Of a DNA stretch of 14,690 nt, positions 5,804-12,417 are shown in pieces (within the stretch, counting starts at the first letter, position 1; each line of letters begins with the position of its first letter). Below the pieces are notes generated by a model. That model worked only from the letters and a program-made list of their open reading frames with translations. It searched no databases and was not told the DNA's origin. Source of the stretch: JBQCDV01 sp051960855 (lineage in GTDB: Bacteria > Actinomycetota > Actinomycetes > JAJZTN01). Location of the stretch: the NCBI GenBank assembly GCA_051960855.1, contig JBQCDV010000128.1:1-14690 (forward strand), in the 5' to 3' direction. The position numbers and the translations under genes were made by a program.

Positions 5804-7218
5804 AGCTTGAAGACCTTCCGCGGATTGCTCGAGACGAGCGCGACGAGGGTGTCGCGGGCTTCGTCCTCGTCGAGCCGGTGGGTGACGACGAGCCGCGCAA
5901 GGTGGGCAGCATCGAGCCGACGTGCCATGTCGTGCCGGGCCGGGATGGAGCAGAAGGCGCGGGTGTCGTCGATGAACCCGGACAGCCGGCTGAAGCCAGC
6001 GGTCTCCGTCACGGCCGCCTGGAAGCGCGCGATCGCGTCCGGGGCATCCAGGAACCACCACGGCACGCCCACGTAGACCGACGGGTAGAAGCCGGCCAGC
6101 GGTGCGATCTCGCGCGAGTAGAGCGTCTCGTCGACGGTGAACAGCACCAGGTGCAGCGCGGGATGGGTCCCGAAGCGCTCGAGCAGCGGTCGCAGCGACC
6201 GCGTGTACTCGGCGGCAACGGGGATGTCGTGCCCGGAGTCAGGTCCGACGCGCTGCAGCGTCGGCGCGTGGTGGTTGCGCAGGACACCCGGGTGGATCGT
6301 CATGACGAGTCCGTCCTCGGTGGACATCCGCGCCATCTCGAGGAGCACATGCCTCCCGAACGCCGCAGCGTCGGCGGGCGTGGCAGCGCCATGCAGCGCC
6401 GCGTCGTAGATACGTCTCGCCTCGCTCGGCTCCAGCGGATCGGTCCCGGCCTCGATCACGCCGTGGTCGGCGGACACCGCGCCGTGCTCGACGAAGTACG
6501 CGCGCCGGACCTGCAGGGCGCGGAGGTAGCCCGCCACGCTGTCGACCGGCTCGCCCGTCACCTCCCCCAGGCGCTGCACCGCCTCCGCCCAGCCCCGCGC
6601 CGTCAGGTCGAGGTAGCGGTCGGGCCGGAAGGTGGGGAGGACGCGGCCGGGAAAGGTCGGGTCGTCCCGGAGAGCGGCGTGAGCGTCCAGGCCGTCACAC
6701 GGGTCGTCGGTCGTGGCGAGCACCTCGATGCCGAACCTGGCGAAGAGAGCGCGGGGCCGGAAGTCCGGCTCGGCGAGGTGTGCGGCGATGTGGTCGTAGA
6801 GCGCGTCGGCGTTGTCACCGGACGGCTGCTCCGTCACGCCGAAGACGTCGTGCAGCTCGGTCTCCAGCCAGGTCCGGACGGGAGTGCCGCGGAAGACGTG
6901 CCAGTGCTCGCACAGGTGCCGCCACGCCCGGCGTGCCTCGACCTCGCCCAGCGGACCAGCGCCGACTCCCAGCTCGTCCAAGGGCACACCGCTGGCGTGC
7001 AGCAGCCGGGTGACGTAGTGGTCGGGCTGCACGAGCAACGCGGCCGGGTCGGTGAAGGGCTCATCGCGCACGAGCAGGTCGGCGTCGACATGACCGTGGG
7101 GGCTCAGGATCGGCAGGTCCCGCACCTGCTCGTAGAGCCGCCGGGCAACGGACCGGGTCGACGGGTCGGCCGGCAGGAGACGGTCGGGGTGCGGCTGCAG
7201 CGGGCGAGGGGCGGGCAC
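5800..7218 (-). CDS. uxaC: Glucuronate isomerase (uronate isomerase)
   Basis: Uronate isomerase of the amidohydrolase superfamily interconverts D-glucuronate with D-fructuronate and D-galacturonate with D-tagaturonate. The product is about 472 residues, the usual family length. Near the N-terminus it carries LPILSPHGHVDADLL, including the metal-binding HGH pair, followed by DPAALLVQPDHYVTRLLHASG. The C-terminus ends NPRKVFKL. The open frame extends back to 7560, but that part overlaps the start of larA and lacks family sequence. GTG 7218 is preferred over GTG 7224 because a CAGCGT hexamer lies exactly 6 nt before 7218, with TTGCGA 18 nt further upstream. It is first in a two-gene operon with the fructuronate reductase. 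No mannonate dehydratase, KDG kinase or transporter is in the window. Confidence 0.88.
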   Translation of the reverse strand: MPAPRPLQPHPDRLLPADPSTRSVARRLYEQVRDLPILSPHGHVDADLLVRDEPFTDPAALLVQPDHYVTRLLHASGVPLDELGVGAGPLGEVEARRAWRHLCEHWHVFRGTPVRTWLETELHDVFGVTEQPSGDNADALYDHIAAHLAEPDFRPRALFARFGIEVLATTDDPCDGLDAHAALRDDPTFPGRVLPTFRPDRYLDLTARGWAEAVQRLGEVTGEPVDSVAGYLRALQVRRAYFVEHGAVSADHGVIEAGTDPLEPSEARRIYDAALHGAATPADAAAFGRHVLLEMARMSTEDGLVMTIHPGVLRNHHAPTLQRVGPDSGHDIPVAAEYTRSLRPLLERFGTHPALHLVLFTVDETLYSREIAPLAGFYPSVYVGVPWWFLDAPDAIARFQAAVTETAGFSRLSGFIDDTRAFCSIPARHDMARRLDAAHLARLVVTHRLDEDEARDTLVALVSSNPRKVFKL

Positions 7219-7224
7219 GGCCAC

Positions 7225-7254
7225 ACGCTGCCGCGGCGTCCGCGTACCTCGCAA
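7225..7254 (-). promoter_or_regulatory. Candidate uxaC promoter
   Basis: Read on the minus strand: TTGCGA (7249-7254) as -35, an 18-nt spacer, CAGCGT (7225-7230) as -10, then 6 nt to GTG 7218. This is the most complete promoter in the window by eye and implies a leaderless uxaC transcript. Confidence 0.45.
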
Positions 7255-7277
7255 CCGATGGCAGGGGCAACCGACGG
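7251..7277. repeat. Direct repeats in the uxaC-larA divergent promoter region
   Basis: GCAACCGATGG (7251-7261) and GCAACCGACGG (7267-7277) are two 11-bp copies, 10 of 11 identical, with starts 16 bp apart. They are centred between the two divergent starts and cover the -35 zone on either side. A shared regulator binding here would link larA to the uronate genes. Confidence 0.45.
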
Positions 7278-7285
7278 CGGTGGGG

Positions 7286-7291
7286 CAGAGT
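7286..7291 (+). promoter_or_regulatory. Candidate -10 hexamer of larA
   Basis: CAGAGT lies 6 nt before ATG 7298. The GGAGG at 7292-7296 is only 1 nt from the ATG, too close to act as a Shine-Dalgarno, so a leaderless start is the better reading. No good -35 is seen. Confidence 0.45.
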
Positions 7292-7297
7292 GGAGGC

Positions 7298-8611
7298 ATG
7301 CAGCTCGTGGATACGACGGCGTTCGCCCCGTCAGCGCCTGCGCTCACCGCGGTGGGCGGCCCCGACGAGGTGCTGACCCGGGAGCATGTGAGCGAGTTCG
7401 TCACCACGTCGTTGGCGAGCGCCGACCTCGACGGACGCAGCGTGTGCGTCGTCGTCCCGGACGCCACCCGCAGCTGCCCGCTGCCGCTGCTGATGGAGGC
7501 CGTGCACGCCGCCCTCCACGGTCGCGTCAGCCGTCTGACCGTGCTCGTCGCGCTCGGCACCCACGCGGCGATGACCGAGGAGCAGCTGGCCTCGCTGCTC
7601 GGCTACTCCGCCGGGGAGCTGGAGCGCAGCTATCCGGGGACCTGCGTTGTCAACCACGAGTGGTGGGACCCCGAGGCGCTCGTCAGCGTCGGGCACATCA
7701 GCGCCGAGCGGGTCCGCGAGCTGTCGGAAGGACGGCTCGACGTGGGCGTCGACGTCCGCCTCAACCGCCTCGTAGTGGAGCACGACGTCGCCCTGGTCGT
7801 TGGCCCGGTCTTCCCCCACGAGGTGGTCGGTTTCTCTGGCGGCAACAAATACTTCTTCCCCGGCGTGGCCGGCCCCGAGGTCATCGACCTGTCCCACTGG
7901 CTCGGCGCGCTCATCAGCAGCGCCGAGATCATCGGCACGCGGGGGATCACGCCGGTGCGCGCACTCATCGACGAGGCGGCGGCGATGGTCCCGACGCAGC
8001 GGCTCGCCCTCACGATGGTCGTCGAGTCCGGCAGCCACGACCTGCACAGCCTCGCCTTCGGCACGCCGGAGCAGGCGTGGCAGGCGGCGGCAGACGTGTC
8101 CGCCCAGACGCACGTGCGCTACCTGCCCGCCCCGGTCCGCCGCGTCGTCTCGGTCATGCCGCGCAAGTACGACGACATCTGGACGGCGGCCAAGGGCTTC
8201 TACAAGGTCGAGCCGGTGGTCGCCGACGGCGGTGAGGTCATCATCTACGCCCCTCACATCACCGAGATCTCCGCGATGCACCCGGAGATCCAGGACATCG
8301 GCTACCACTGCCGCGACTACTTCGTCGAGCAGTGGGACCGCTTCCGGGACCTGCACTGGGGAGTGCTCGCCCACTCAACACATCTGCGTGGGGCGGGGAC
8401 CTATGACCCAGCGACGGGAGTGGAGCGTCCACGCGTCCGCGTCACCCTCGCCACCTCGATCCCTCCCGAGGTGGTGCGTGCCGCGAACCTCGACTACCTC
8501 GACCCCGCCGACGTCGACCTCGCCGCGTGTGACGCCGACCCCGACACGCTGCTGGTGCCCGACGCCGGCGAGGTGCTCTTCCGGCTACGCCCCGACGACT
8601 CCGGCGACTGA
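7298..8611 (+). CDS. larA: LarA-type nickel-dependent racemase/epimerase homologue (lactate racemase family)
   Basis: This 437-residue protein carries the LarA domain pattern. D55 and R58 lie in VVPDATRSCP, H89 in LGTHAAMTEEQ, H120 in NHEWWDP, H174 and K184 in FPHEVVGFSGGNKYFFPGVAG, H200 in DLSHWLG and K299 in AAKGFYK. In Lactobacillus plantarum LarA, K184 tethers the nickel-pincer nucleotide and H200 binds nickel. All positions needed for cofactor and proton transfer appear kept. The family includes lactate, malate and other 2-hydroxyacid racemases and a gluconate 2-epimerase, so lactate need not be the substrate. Divergence from uxaC suggests a sugar-acid substrate. The cofactor genes larB, larC and larE are not in the window. 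An upstream GTG at 7280 would add 6 residues. Confidence 0.82.
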   Translation: MQLVDTTAFAPSAPALTAVGGPDEVLTREHVSEFVTTSLASADLDGRSVCVVVPDATRSCPLPLLMEAVHAALHGRVSRLTVLVALGTHAAMTEEQLASLLGYSAGELERSYPGTCVVNHEWWDPEALVSVGHISAERVRELSEGRLDVGVDVRLNRLVVEHDVALVVGPVFPHEVVGFSGGNKYFFPGVAGPEVIDLSHWLGALISSAEIIGTRGITPVRALIDEAAAMVPTQRLALTMVVESGSHDLHSLAFGTPEQAWQAAADVSAQTHVRYLPAPVRRVVSVMPRKYDDIWTAAKGFYKVEPVVADGGEVIIYAPHITEISAMHPEIQDIGYHCRDYFVEQWDRFRDLHWGVLAHSTHLRGAGTYDPATGVERPRVRVTLATSIPPEVVRAANLDYLDPADVDLAACDADPDTLLVPDAGEVLFRLRPDDSGD

Positions 8612-8641
8612 CGGGAGAAGGGTCGGCTTCGCCCCACCGGG

Positions 8642-8647
8642 TACACC
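8642..8647 (+). promoter_or_regulatory. Candidate -10 hexamer of the DUF2945 gene
   Basis: TACACC lies 6 nt before ATG 8654. It keeps the TA start of a -10 box but lacks the final T. There is no Shine-Dalgarno next to this start. Confidence 0.35.
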
Positions 8648-8653
8648 GCAGCG

Positions 8654-8884
8654 ATGAGTGAGCACCTGCAGAAGGGCGACCACGTCGAGTGGAACGCCCA
8701 CGGCGGCAAGACCACCAAGGGCGGTAAGGCCGAGGGCGTGGTGGAGAAGGAGCTGACCTCCGACACGGACTTCAAGGGCCGCACCTTCCGTGCCTCGAAG
8801 GACGACCCGCGCTACCTGGTGAAGTCGGAGAAGTCGGGGGGCGAGGCCGTGCACAAGCCCGACGCGCTGCACAAGAAGAAGTAG
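8654..8884 (+). CDS. Small DUF2945 (hypervirulence-associated TUDOR-like domain) protein
   Basis: This is a 76-residue, lysine-rich, soluble protein. It begins with KGDHVEWNAHGGKT, then VEKELTSDTDFKGRTFRASKDDPRYLVKSEKSG and AVHKPDALHKK, which follows the single-domain DUF2945 pattern end to end (a small beta-barrel of SH3/tudor type). The name comes from a fungal protein, and the bacterial function is unknown; DNA or RNA binding is a guess from the basic charge. It starts 42 nt after the larA stop on the same strand and seems to have its own promoter. Confidence 0.82.
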   Translation: MSEHLQKGDHVEWNAHGGKTTKGGKAEGVVEKELTSDTDFKGRTFRASKDDPRYLVKSEKSGGEAVHKPDALHKKK

Positions 8885-8923
8885 CCGCTGCCGAGTCACC
8901 CGGCGCACCGCTGCCGCCGATGA

Positions 8924-8929
8924 CAGGAT
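8924..8929 (+). promoter_or_regulatory. Candidate -10 hexamer of the disulfide reductase gene
   Basis: CAGGAT lies 6 nt before GTG 8936, with no Shine-Dalgarno between. This supports GTG 8936 as the start and a leaderless transcript. Confidence 0.45.
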
Positions 8930-8935
8930 GCGGCC

Positions 8936-10324
8936 GTGAGTGACTGGGACCTTGTCGTCATCGGCGGCGGCACCGCCGGGCTCTCGGCTGCGCGCACCGC
9001 CGCGCGCCGAGGGGCCCGGGCCGTCCTCGTCAGCGCAGGGCCGCTCGGCGGTGACTGCACCCACACCGGCTGCGTCCCCTCGAAGACGATGCTCGAGCGC
9101 TCCCGCGAGGGTGCGGACTTCGCCACCACGATGGCAGCTGTCCGCGCCAGCATCGCGACGCTGTCCGCCACGGAGGACTCGACGGTCCTTGGGCGGGAGG
9201 GCGTCACGGTCGTGGCGGGCGAGGCTCGACTGCGGGGCGCGGGCGTCGTCGAGGTGGGCGGAGGCGTCCTGCGGGCCCCACGCGTCGTCATCGCCACCGG
9301 CGGGGCACCGGTGCTGCCTCCCATCCCGGGTCTTGCGGACAGCCGGTACGTCACCAACGAGACGGTCTTCGACCTGCCCGAGCTGCCGCGGCGGCTTGCG
9401 GTGCTCGGCGGCGGCGCCATCGGCTGCGAGCTCTCCCAGGCTTTCGCACGGCTGGGCAGCGACGTCACCCTCGTCGAGCAGGCACCCCGGCTGTTGAGCC
9501 GAGAGGAGCCGGAGTCGAGCGATGTGATTGAGAAGTCGTTGCGAGACAACGGCGTTACGGTTCTCGTCAGCACGACGCTAAAAGCGGTCGAGGGTGATTC
9601 CCGAACGTCGCCCGTCCTGGTCCTCGCCGATGCGCGTGGCGCCAGCGAGCGGGTGGAGGCCGACGTCATCCTGGTCGCCGTCGGGCGGCGACCCGTGACC
9701 GACGGCCTGGGACTCGAGGACTGCGGGGTGCGCGTCGAGCGCGGCGGCATCGTTGTCGACGACCGGATGCGCACCTCGGTCGACGGCGTCTACGCGGCCG
9801 GCGATGTCGCCGCCGGGATGCTGCAGCTCACGCATGCCGCCAACGAGATGGGCCGCATCGCCGCCACCAACGCACTGTCGCGGGTCCCGCTGCACCGTCT
9901 CCACTCCGGGAGCATCCCGTGGGCGGTCTTCACGACTCCGGAGGTCGGGCGGGTCGGCCTCACCGAAGCAGAGGCGGCCTCTCGAGTCGCCGGGTCGCGC
10001 GTCGCCTACCTGCCGATGGCCGAGGTCGACCGGGCCATCACCGCCGGGCGCACCGAGGGCTTCGTCAAGCTCATCGCCGGTCCCCGCACAGCACTGGGCA
10101 ACACGGGCGGCGGGCGCCTGCTCGGCGCGACGGTCGTCTGCGAGCGCGGCGGCGACCTGGTGCACGAGCCCGCGCTGCTGATGCGGACGGGCGGCTTCGT
10201 CGGGCGCCTCGCGCAGACCGTGCACGCCTACCCCTCGTGGGCGATGGCGGTGCAGAAGACCGCTGTGCAGTTCTTCACCGAGTACGAGGGCCGCCAGGCC
10301 CGCCCCGCCCGCGTCTCCGGCTAG
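8936..10324 (+). CDS. Flavin-dependent pyridine nucleotide-disulfide oxidoreductase, Lpd/MerA-like with altered active site
   Basis: This is a 462-residue class I flavin disulfide reductase. The N-terminal FAD site is VVIGGGTAGLSAA, and the redox pair is C41 and C46 in GGDCTHTGCVPSK. An NAD(P)-binding fold begins LAVLGGGAIGCELSQAF, and the second FAD motif is GVYAAGDVA. The dimerisation domain follows. In dihydrolipoamide dehydrogenase the partner subunit gives a His-Glu dyad in HAHPTLHE. Here the aligned stretch is HAYPSWAM (430-437), with Tyr at the His position and Met at the Glu position. Lipoamide dehydrogenase activity is therefore unlikely. The mercuric reductase C-terminal Cys pair is also absent. 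Quinone reductase or another NAD(P)H oxidoreductase role is possible, and no lipoyl partner genes are nearby. Confidence 0.8.
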   Translation: MSDWDLVVIGGGTAGLSAARTAARRGARAVLVSAGPLGGDCTHTGCVPSKTMLERSREGADFATTMAAVRASIATLSATEDSTVLGREGVTVVAGEARLRGAGVVEVGGGVLRAPRVVIATGGAPVLPPIPGLADSRYVTNETVFDLPELPRRLAVLGGGAIGCELSQAFARLGSDVTLVEQAPRLLSREEPESSDVIEKSLRDNGVTVLVSTTLKAVEGDSRTSPVLVLADARGASERVEADVILVAVGRRPVTDGLGLEDCGVRVERGGIVVDDRMRTSVDGVYAAGDVAAGMLQLTHAANEMGRIAATNALSRVPLHRLHSGSIPWAVFTTPEVGRVGLTEAEAASRVAGSRVAYLPMAEVDRAITAGRTEGFVKLIAGPRTALGNTGGGRLLGATVVCERGGDLVHEPALLMRTGGFVGRLAQTVHAYPSWAMAVQKTAVQFFTEYEGRQARPARVSG

Positions 10325-10342
10325 ACCGGCTAGACCGGCTAG
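10319..10342. repeat. 9-bp tandem repeat at the convergent gene ends
   Basis: The unit GGCTAGACC occurs twice in full (10319-10327, 10328-10336) and once in part (GGCTAG, 10337-10342). CTAG is self-complementary, so the array carries TAG on both strands. The first copy holds the reductase stop (10322-10324) and the last holds the FAD-oxidoreductase stop (10339-10341, minus). No terminator hairpin is evident in the 14-nt gap. Confidence 0.7.
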
Positions 10343-11940
10343 GACCCGTCCTTCAGCAGCGCCATCGCAGCCGCCTTGCCGGGCAGCCCGGCGATACCAC
10401 CGACCGGAGCAGTCCCGGCCCCGCTGATGTACAGCCCCTGCACCGGCGTGCGATGCGAGGCGAGCGCCCGGGTCGGCCGCAGCGGCCCGAGCTGGTCGAG
10501 GCTGATGTCCAGCACCATCGGGTGGGCTCCCGGCCATGCGAGCTCCCGGGCCATGTCGGCGGGGGTGCGGATCGACATTCCGAGGATGGTGGAGCGGAAG
10601 CCGGGCGCGTGCCGTTCCATCGAGTCCAGCATCCGCTCGGCGAACTCCTCCCGCCGCGCCTGCCACCCGCCCTCCACCTCGAACGGCGCACAGGGGCAGG
10701 CGAGGTAGAGCGTGTGGCAGCCCGGCGGCGCGAGGCTGTCATCGAGCGCACTCGTGGTGAAGGCGTAGGTGGGTGCGGGGTCGGGGAGGCGCCGAGCCTC
10801 GGCCGCCAGGAAGCCTTGTGTCAGCTCGTCCAGCGTGTCGACGTGCGACTGCAGACCGTTCCAGTCCCCCGGCCGCGACCCCGGGTAGTCCGGAAGCCGC
10901 GAGACGGCGACGTGCACCAGCATCTGCACCGCATTGCCGCGGTGCGTGGCGGCGAGGTCCGCCCCCTCCCGGCCACCGAGAGGTGGGTCGAGCAACCCCA
11001 GCAGCGTCGTTCGGGGATCGATCGCGGCGACCACGTCTCGAACGGCGAGCACCTCGGCTGGCCGGCGTTCGCGGCCGTGCCCCAGCTGCCCATCGGCGAG
11101 CTCCAGCCCTGTCACGCGGGCCGCCGAGGTGAGGATGCGCGTCACCGACGTGGAGGTGCGGACCTCGCCACCCAGAGCCTGCAGCCGCCGGACCAGCGCG
11201 TCAGCCAGGGCCTGGGAGCCGCCGACCGCGTGGTGCTGCCCCATCCGGTGGTAGGCGGCCTGCCAGAGGGCGAAGAACGCCGAGCCGCCCAGGTGCGGGC
11301 CGGCGGACGAGTGCGCCGCGAACGCCGCGACCGGCGCCCGGGTGAGGTCGGAGGGCAGGTGACGTTCGAGCAGCGAGCCGTAGGGGCCGAGGACGTCGCG
11401 GGCGAGCTGGAGCGGCCCTCCCGAACGGCGCAGTCCACGGCCGAGGGAGCGAAGCCGCCTCAGCCCCTCGGCGGCTCGACGCCCCGGCGACCCGCCGAGG
11501 CCGAAGCCCGCGATCGAGACGTCGACAAGTGGGTCGGCGAGGCGGACGAACCGCTCGTAGGCGCGAGCCGAGTCGGGGTCAATCGCGGCGATCGCCTCCA
11601 CCGTCTGCTCGAGCGAACGGTGGAAGCGGACGACGCGGCCGTCGGGGAAGAAGCCGGCGGCGAAGGGGTCCATTTCGACGTAGTCGAGACCTGCGCCCGC
11701 CAGGTCCAGCTCCTCGGGGATGCCGGTGATGTTGAGGATGTTGTGGGCGACCGAGTGGGTGTCGAAGCGGAAGCCCGGGAGCTCGGGGATGGTCGCGTCG
11801 GTGCGGGAGCCGCCGCCGGGCTTGTCCGACTGCTCGAGGACCACCACGCGGCGTCCGGCACGAGCCAGATAGCAGGCGGCGATGAGGCCGTTGTGGCCAG
11901 CACCGATGATCGCCACGTCGGCGTCGAGTGCGGCGACCAT
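10339..11940 (-). CDS. FAD-dependent oxidoreductase, phytoene desaturase/PYROXD2-like
   Basis: This 533-residue FAD oxidoreductase has the N-terminal Rossmann motif VAIIGAGHNGLIAACYLARAG (about 9-29) and the acidic VVVLEQSDKPGGGSRT end of the nucleotide fold. Its C-terminal flavin motif is GLYISGAGTAPVGGIAGLPGKAA. These are typical of CrtI-type desaturases and their PYROXD2 relatives. The substrate is unknown. No carotenoid genes (crtB, crtE) are visible, so phytoene is not supported. ATG 11940 is chosen because AGGGGAG stands 4 nt before it; the frame extends to 12003 without family sequence. It is divergent from the ACP-ketosynthase-ligase operon, with an inverted repeat between them, so it may desaturate or oxidise an acyl product of that operon. 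That link is inferred only from position. Confidence 0.8.
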   Translation of the reverse strand: MVAALDADVAIIGAGHNGLIAACYLARAGRRVVVLEQSDKPGGGSRTDATIPELPGFRFDTHSVAHNILNITGIPEELDLAGAGLDYVEMDPFAAGFFPDGRVVRFHRSLEQTVEAIAAIDPDSARAYERFVRLADPLVDVSIAGFGLGGSPGRRAAEGLRRLRSLGRGLRRSGGPLQLARDVLGPYGSLLERHLPSDLTRAPVAAFAAHSSAGPHLGGSAFFALWQAAYHRMGQHHAVGGSQALADALVRRLQALGGEVRTSTSVTRILTSAARVTGLELADGQLGHGRERRPAEVLAVRDVVAAIDPRTTLLGLLDPPLGGREGADLAATHRGNAVQMLVHVAVSRLPDYPGSRPGDWNGLQSHVDTLDELTQGFLAAEARRLPDPAPTYAFTTSALDDSLAPPGCHTLYLACPCAPFEVEGGWQARREEFAERMLDSMERHAPGFRSTILGMSIRTPADMARELAWPGAHPMVLDISLDQLGPLRPTRALASHRTPVQGLYISGAGTAPVGGIAGLPGKAAAMALLKDGS

Positions 11941-12000
11941 CCGGCTCCCCTGTCGCTCCGAAGACGTGTGGGCACCACCGGCCGAAAGGCCAGCCGGCCC

Positions 12001-12045
12001 CACCTGTCCACGTGGGCGGCCGCAACGCGTCCATCTGGACAGGTG
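12001..12045. promoter_or_regulatory. Perfect 10-bp inverted repeat in the divergent promoter region
   Basis: CACCTGTCCA (12001-12010) and TGGACAGGTG (12036-12045) are exact reverse complements separated by 25 nt. Each arm contains TGGACA, a -35-like hexamer, pointing outward toward one of the two divergent genes. The left arm overlaps an 8-bp palindrome CCACGTGG (12008-12015). The site is probably an operator for one regulator acting on both the FAD-oxidoreductase and the ACP operon, or paired promoter elements. No clear -10 box was found at 17-18 nt from either. Confidence 0.5.
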
Positions 12046-12149
12046 AGCGCAGCCAGTCTCGGGAAGGATGGGCGTCGACGCGACCGGGAGCGGTCAACGG
12101 ACGGCGGGAGCAGCTCGCCGAGGGCGGGCAGCGGAGAGGGCAGCAGAGC

Positions 12150-12410
12150 ATGCAGCAGACCGGCAGCGACAGCTTCGAGTCGCGGGTGCGGGCCAGTGTG
12201 GGCCGTTACCTGGGCGTCCCGGAGACCCGGCTGCTCGACACCGCCCTGCTCGGTGACGACCTCTGCGTCGACTCGCTGATGGCCGCCGAGATGGTCACCG
12301 TCGTCGAAGACGACCTCGACCTGCGCCTCGACGACACCGTGCTGGACGGCGTGAGCACCTACGGCGACTTCGAGCGCGCGGTGCGACGCCACAGCGGCGT
12401 CGACGACTGA
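12150..12410 (+). CDS. Acyl carrier protein (stand-alone phosphopantetheine carrier)
   Basis: This is an 86-residue acidic, helical protein of normal ACP length. The 4'-phosphopantetheine attachment serine is S42 in CVDSLMAAEM, after the usual LGDDLCVDSL approach helix. Helix 2 continues MVTVVEDDLDLRL. It would carry acyl chains on a thioester for the ketosynthase that follows after 7 nt. ATG 12150 is used; GAGAGGG 9 nt upstream can serve as ribosome binding site. The frame extends further upstream, but that part is intergenic and divergent from the oxidoreductase. It differs enough from housekeeping AcpP (no standard GADSLD motif) to suggest a dedicated biosynthetic ACP. Confidence 0.88.
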   Translation: MQQTGSDSFESRVRASVGRYLGVPETRLLDTALLGDDLCVDSLMAAEMVTVVEDDLDLRLDDTVLDGVSTYGDFERAVRRHSGVDD

Positions 12411-12417
12411 CGCACCG

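Noticed and set aside
5804..6061. Extended N-terminus of the fructuronate reductase
   Set aside because: It would overlap uxaC by more than 250 nt. The GTGA overlap at 5800-5803 is the normal coupled start.
7225..7560. Extended N-terminus of uxaC up to 7560
   Set aside because: The extra residues overlap larA coding sequence and do not resemble UxaC, whose length is met by the start at 7218.
5878..8235. A 785-codon open frame on the plus strand
   Set aside because: It runs antisense through uxuB/uxaC and then out of frame through larA, all with clear family motifs. Its product is low in complexity and has no recognisable domain; long antisense frames are expected at this GC.
9919..12279. 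A 786-codon open frame on the plus strand
   Set aside because: It crosses the end of the disulfide reductase, the whole antisense of the FAD-oxidoreductase and the ACP start. It has no domain of its own.
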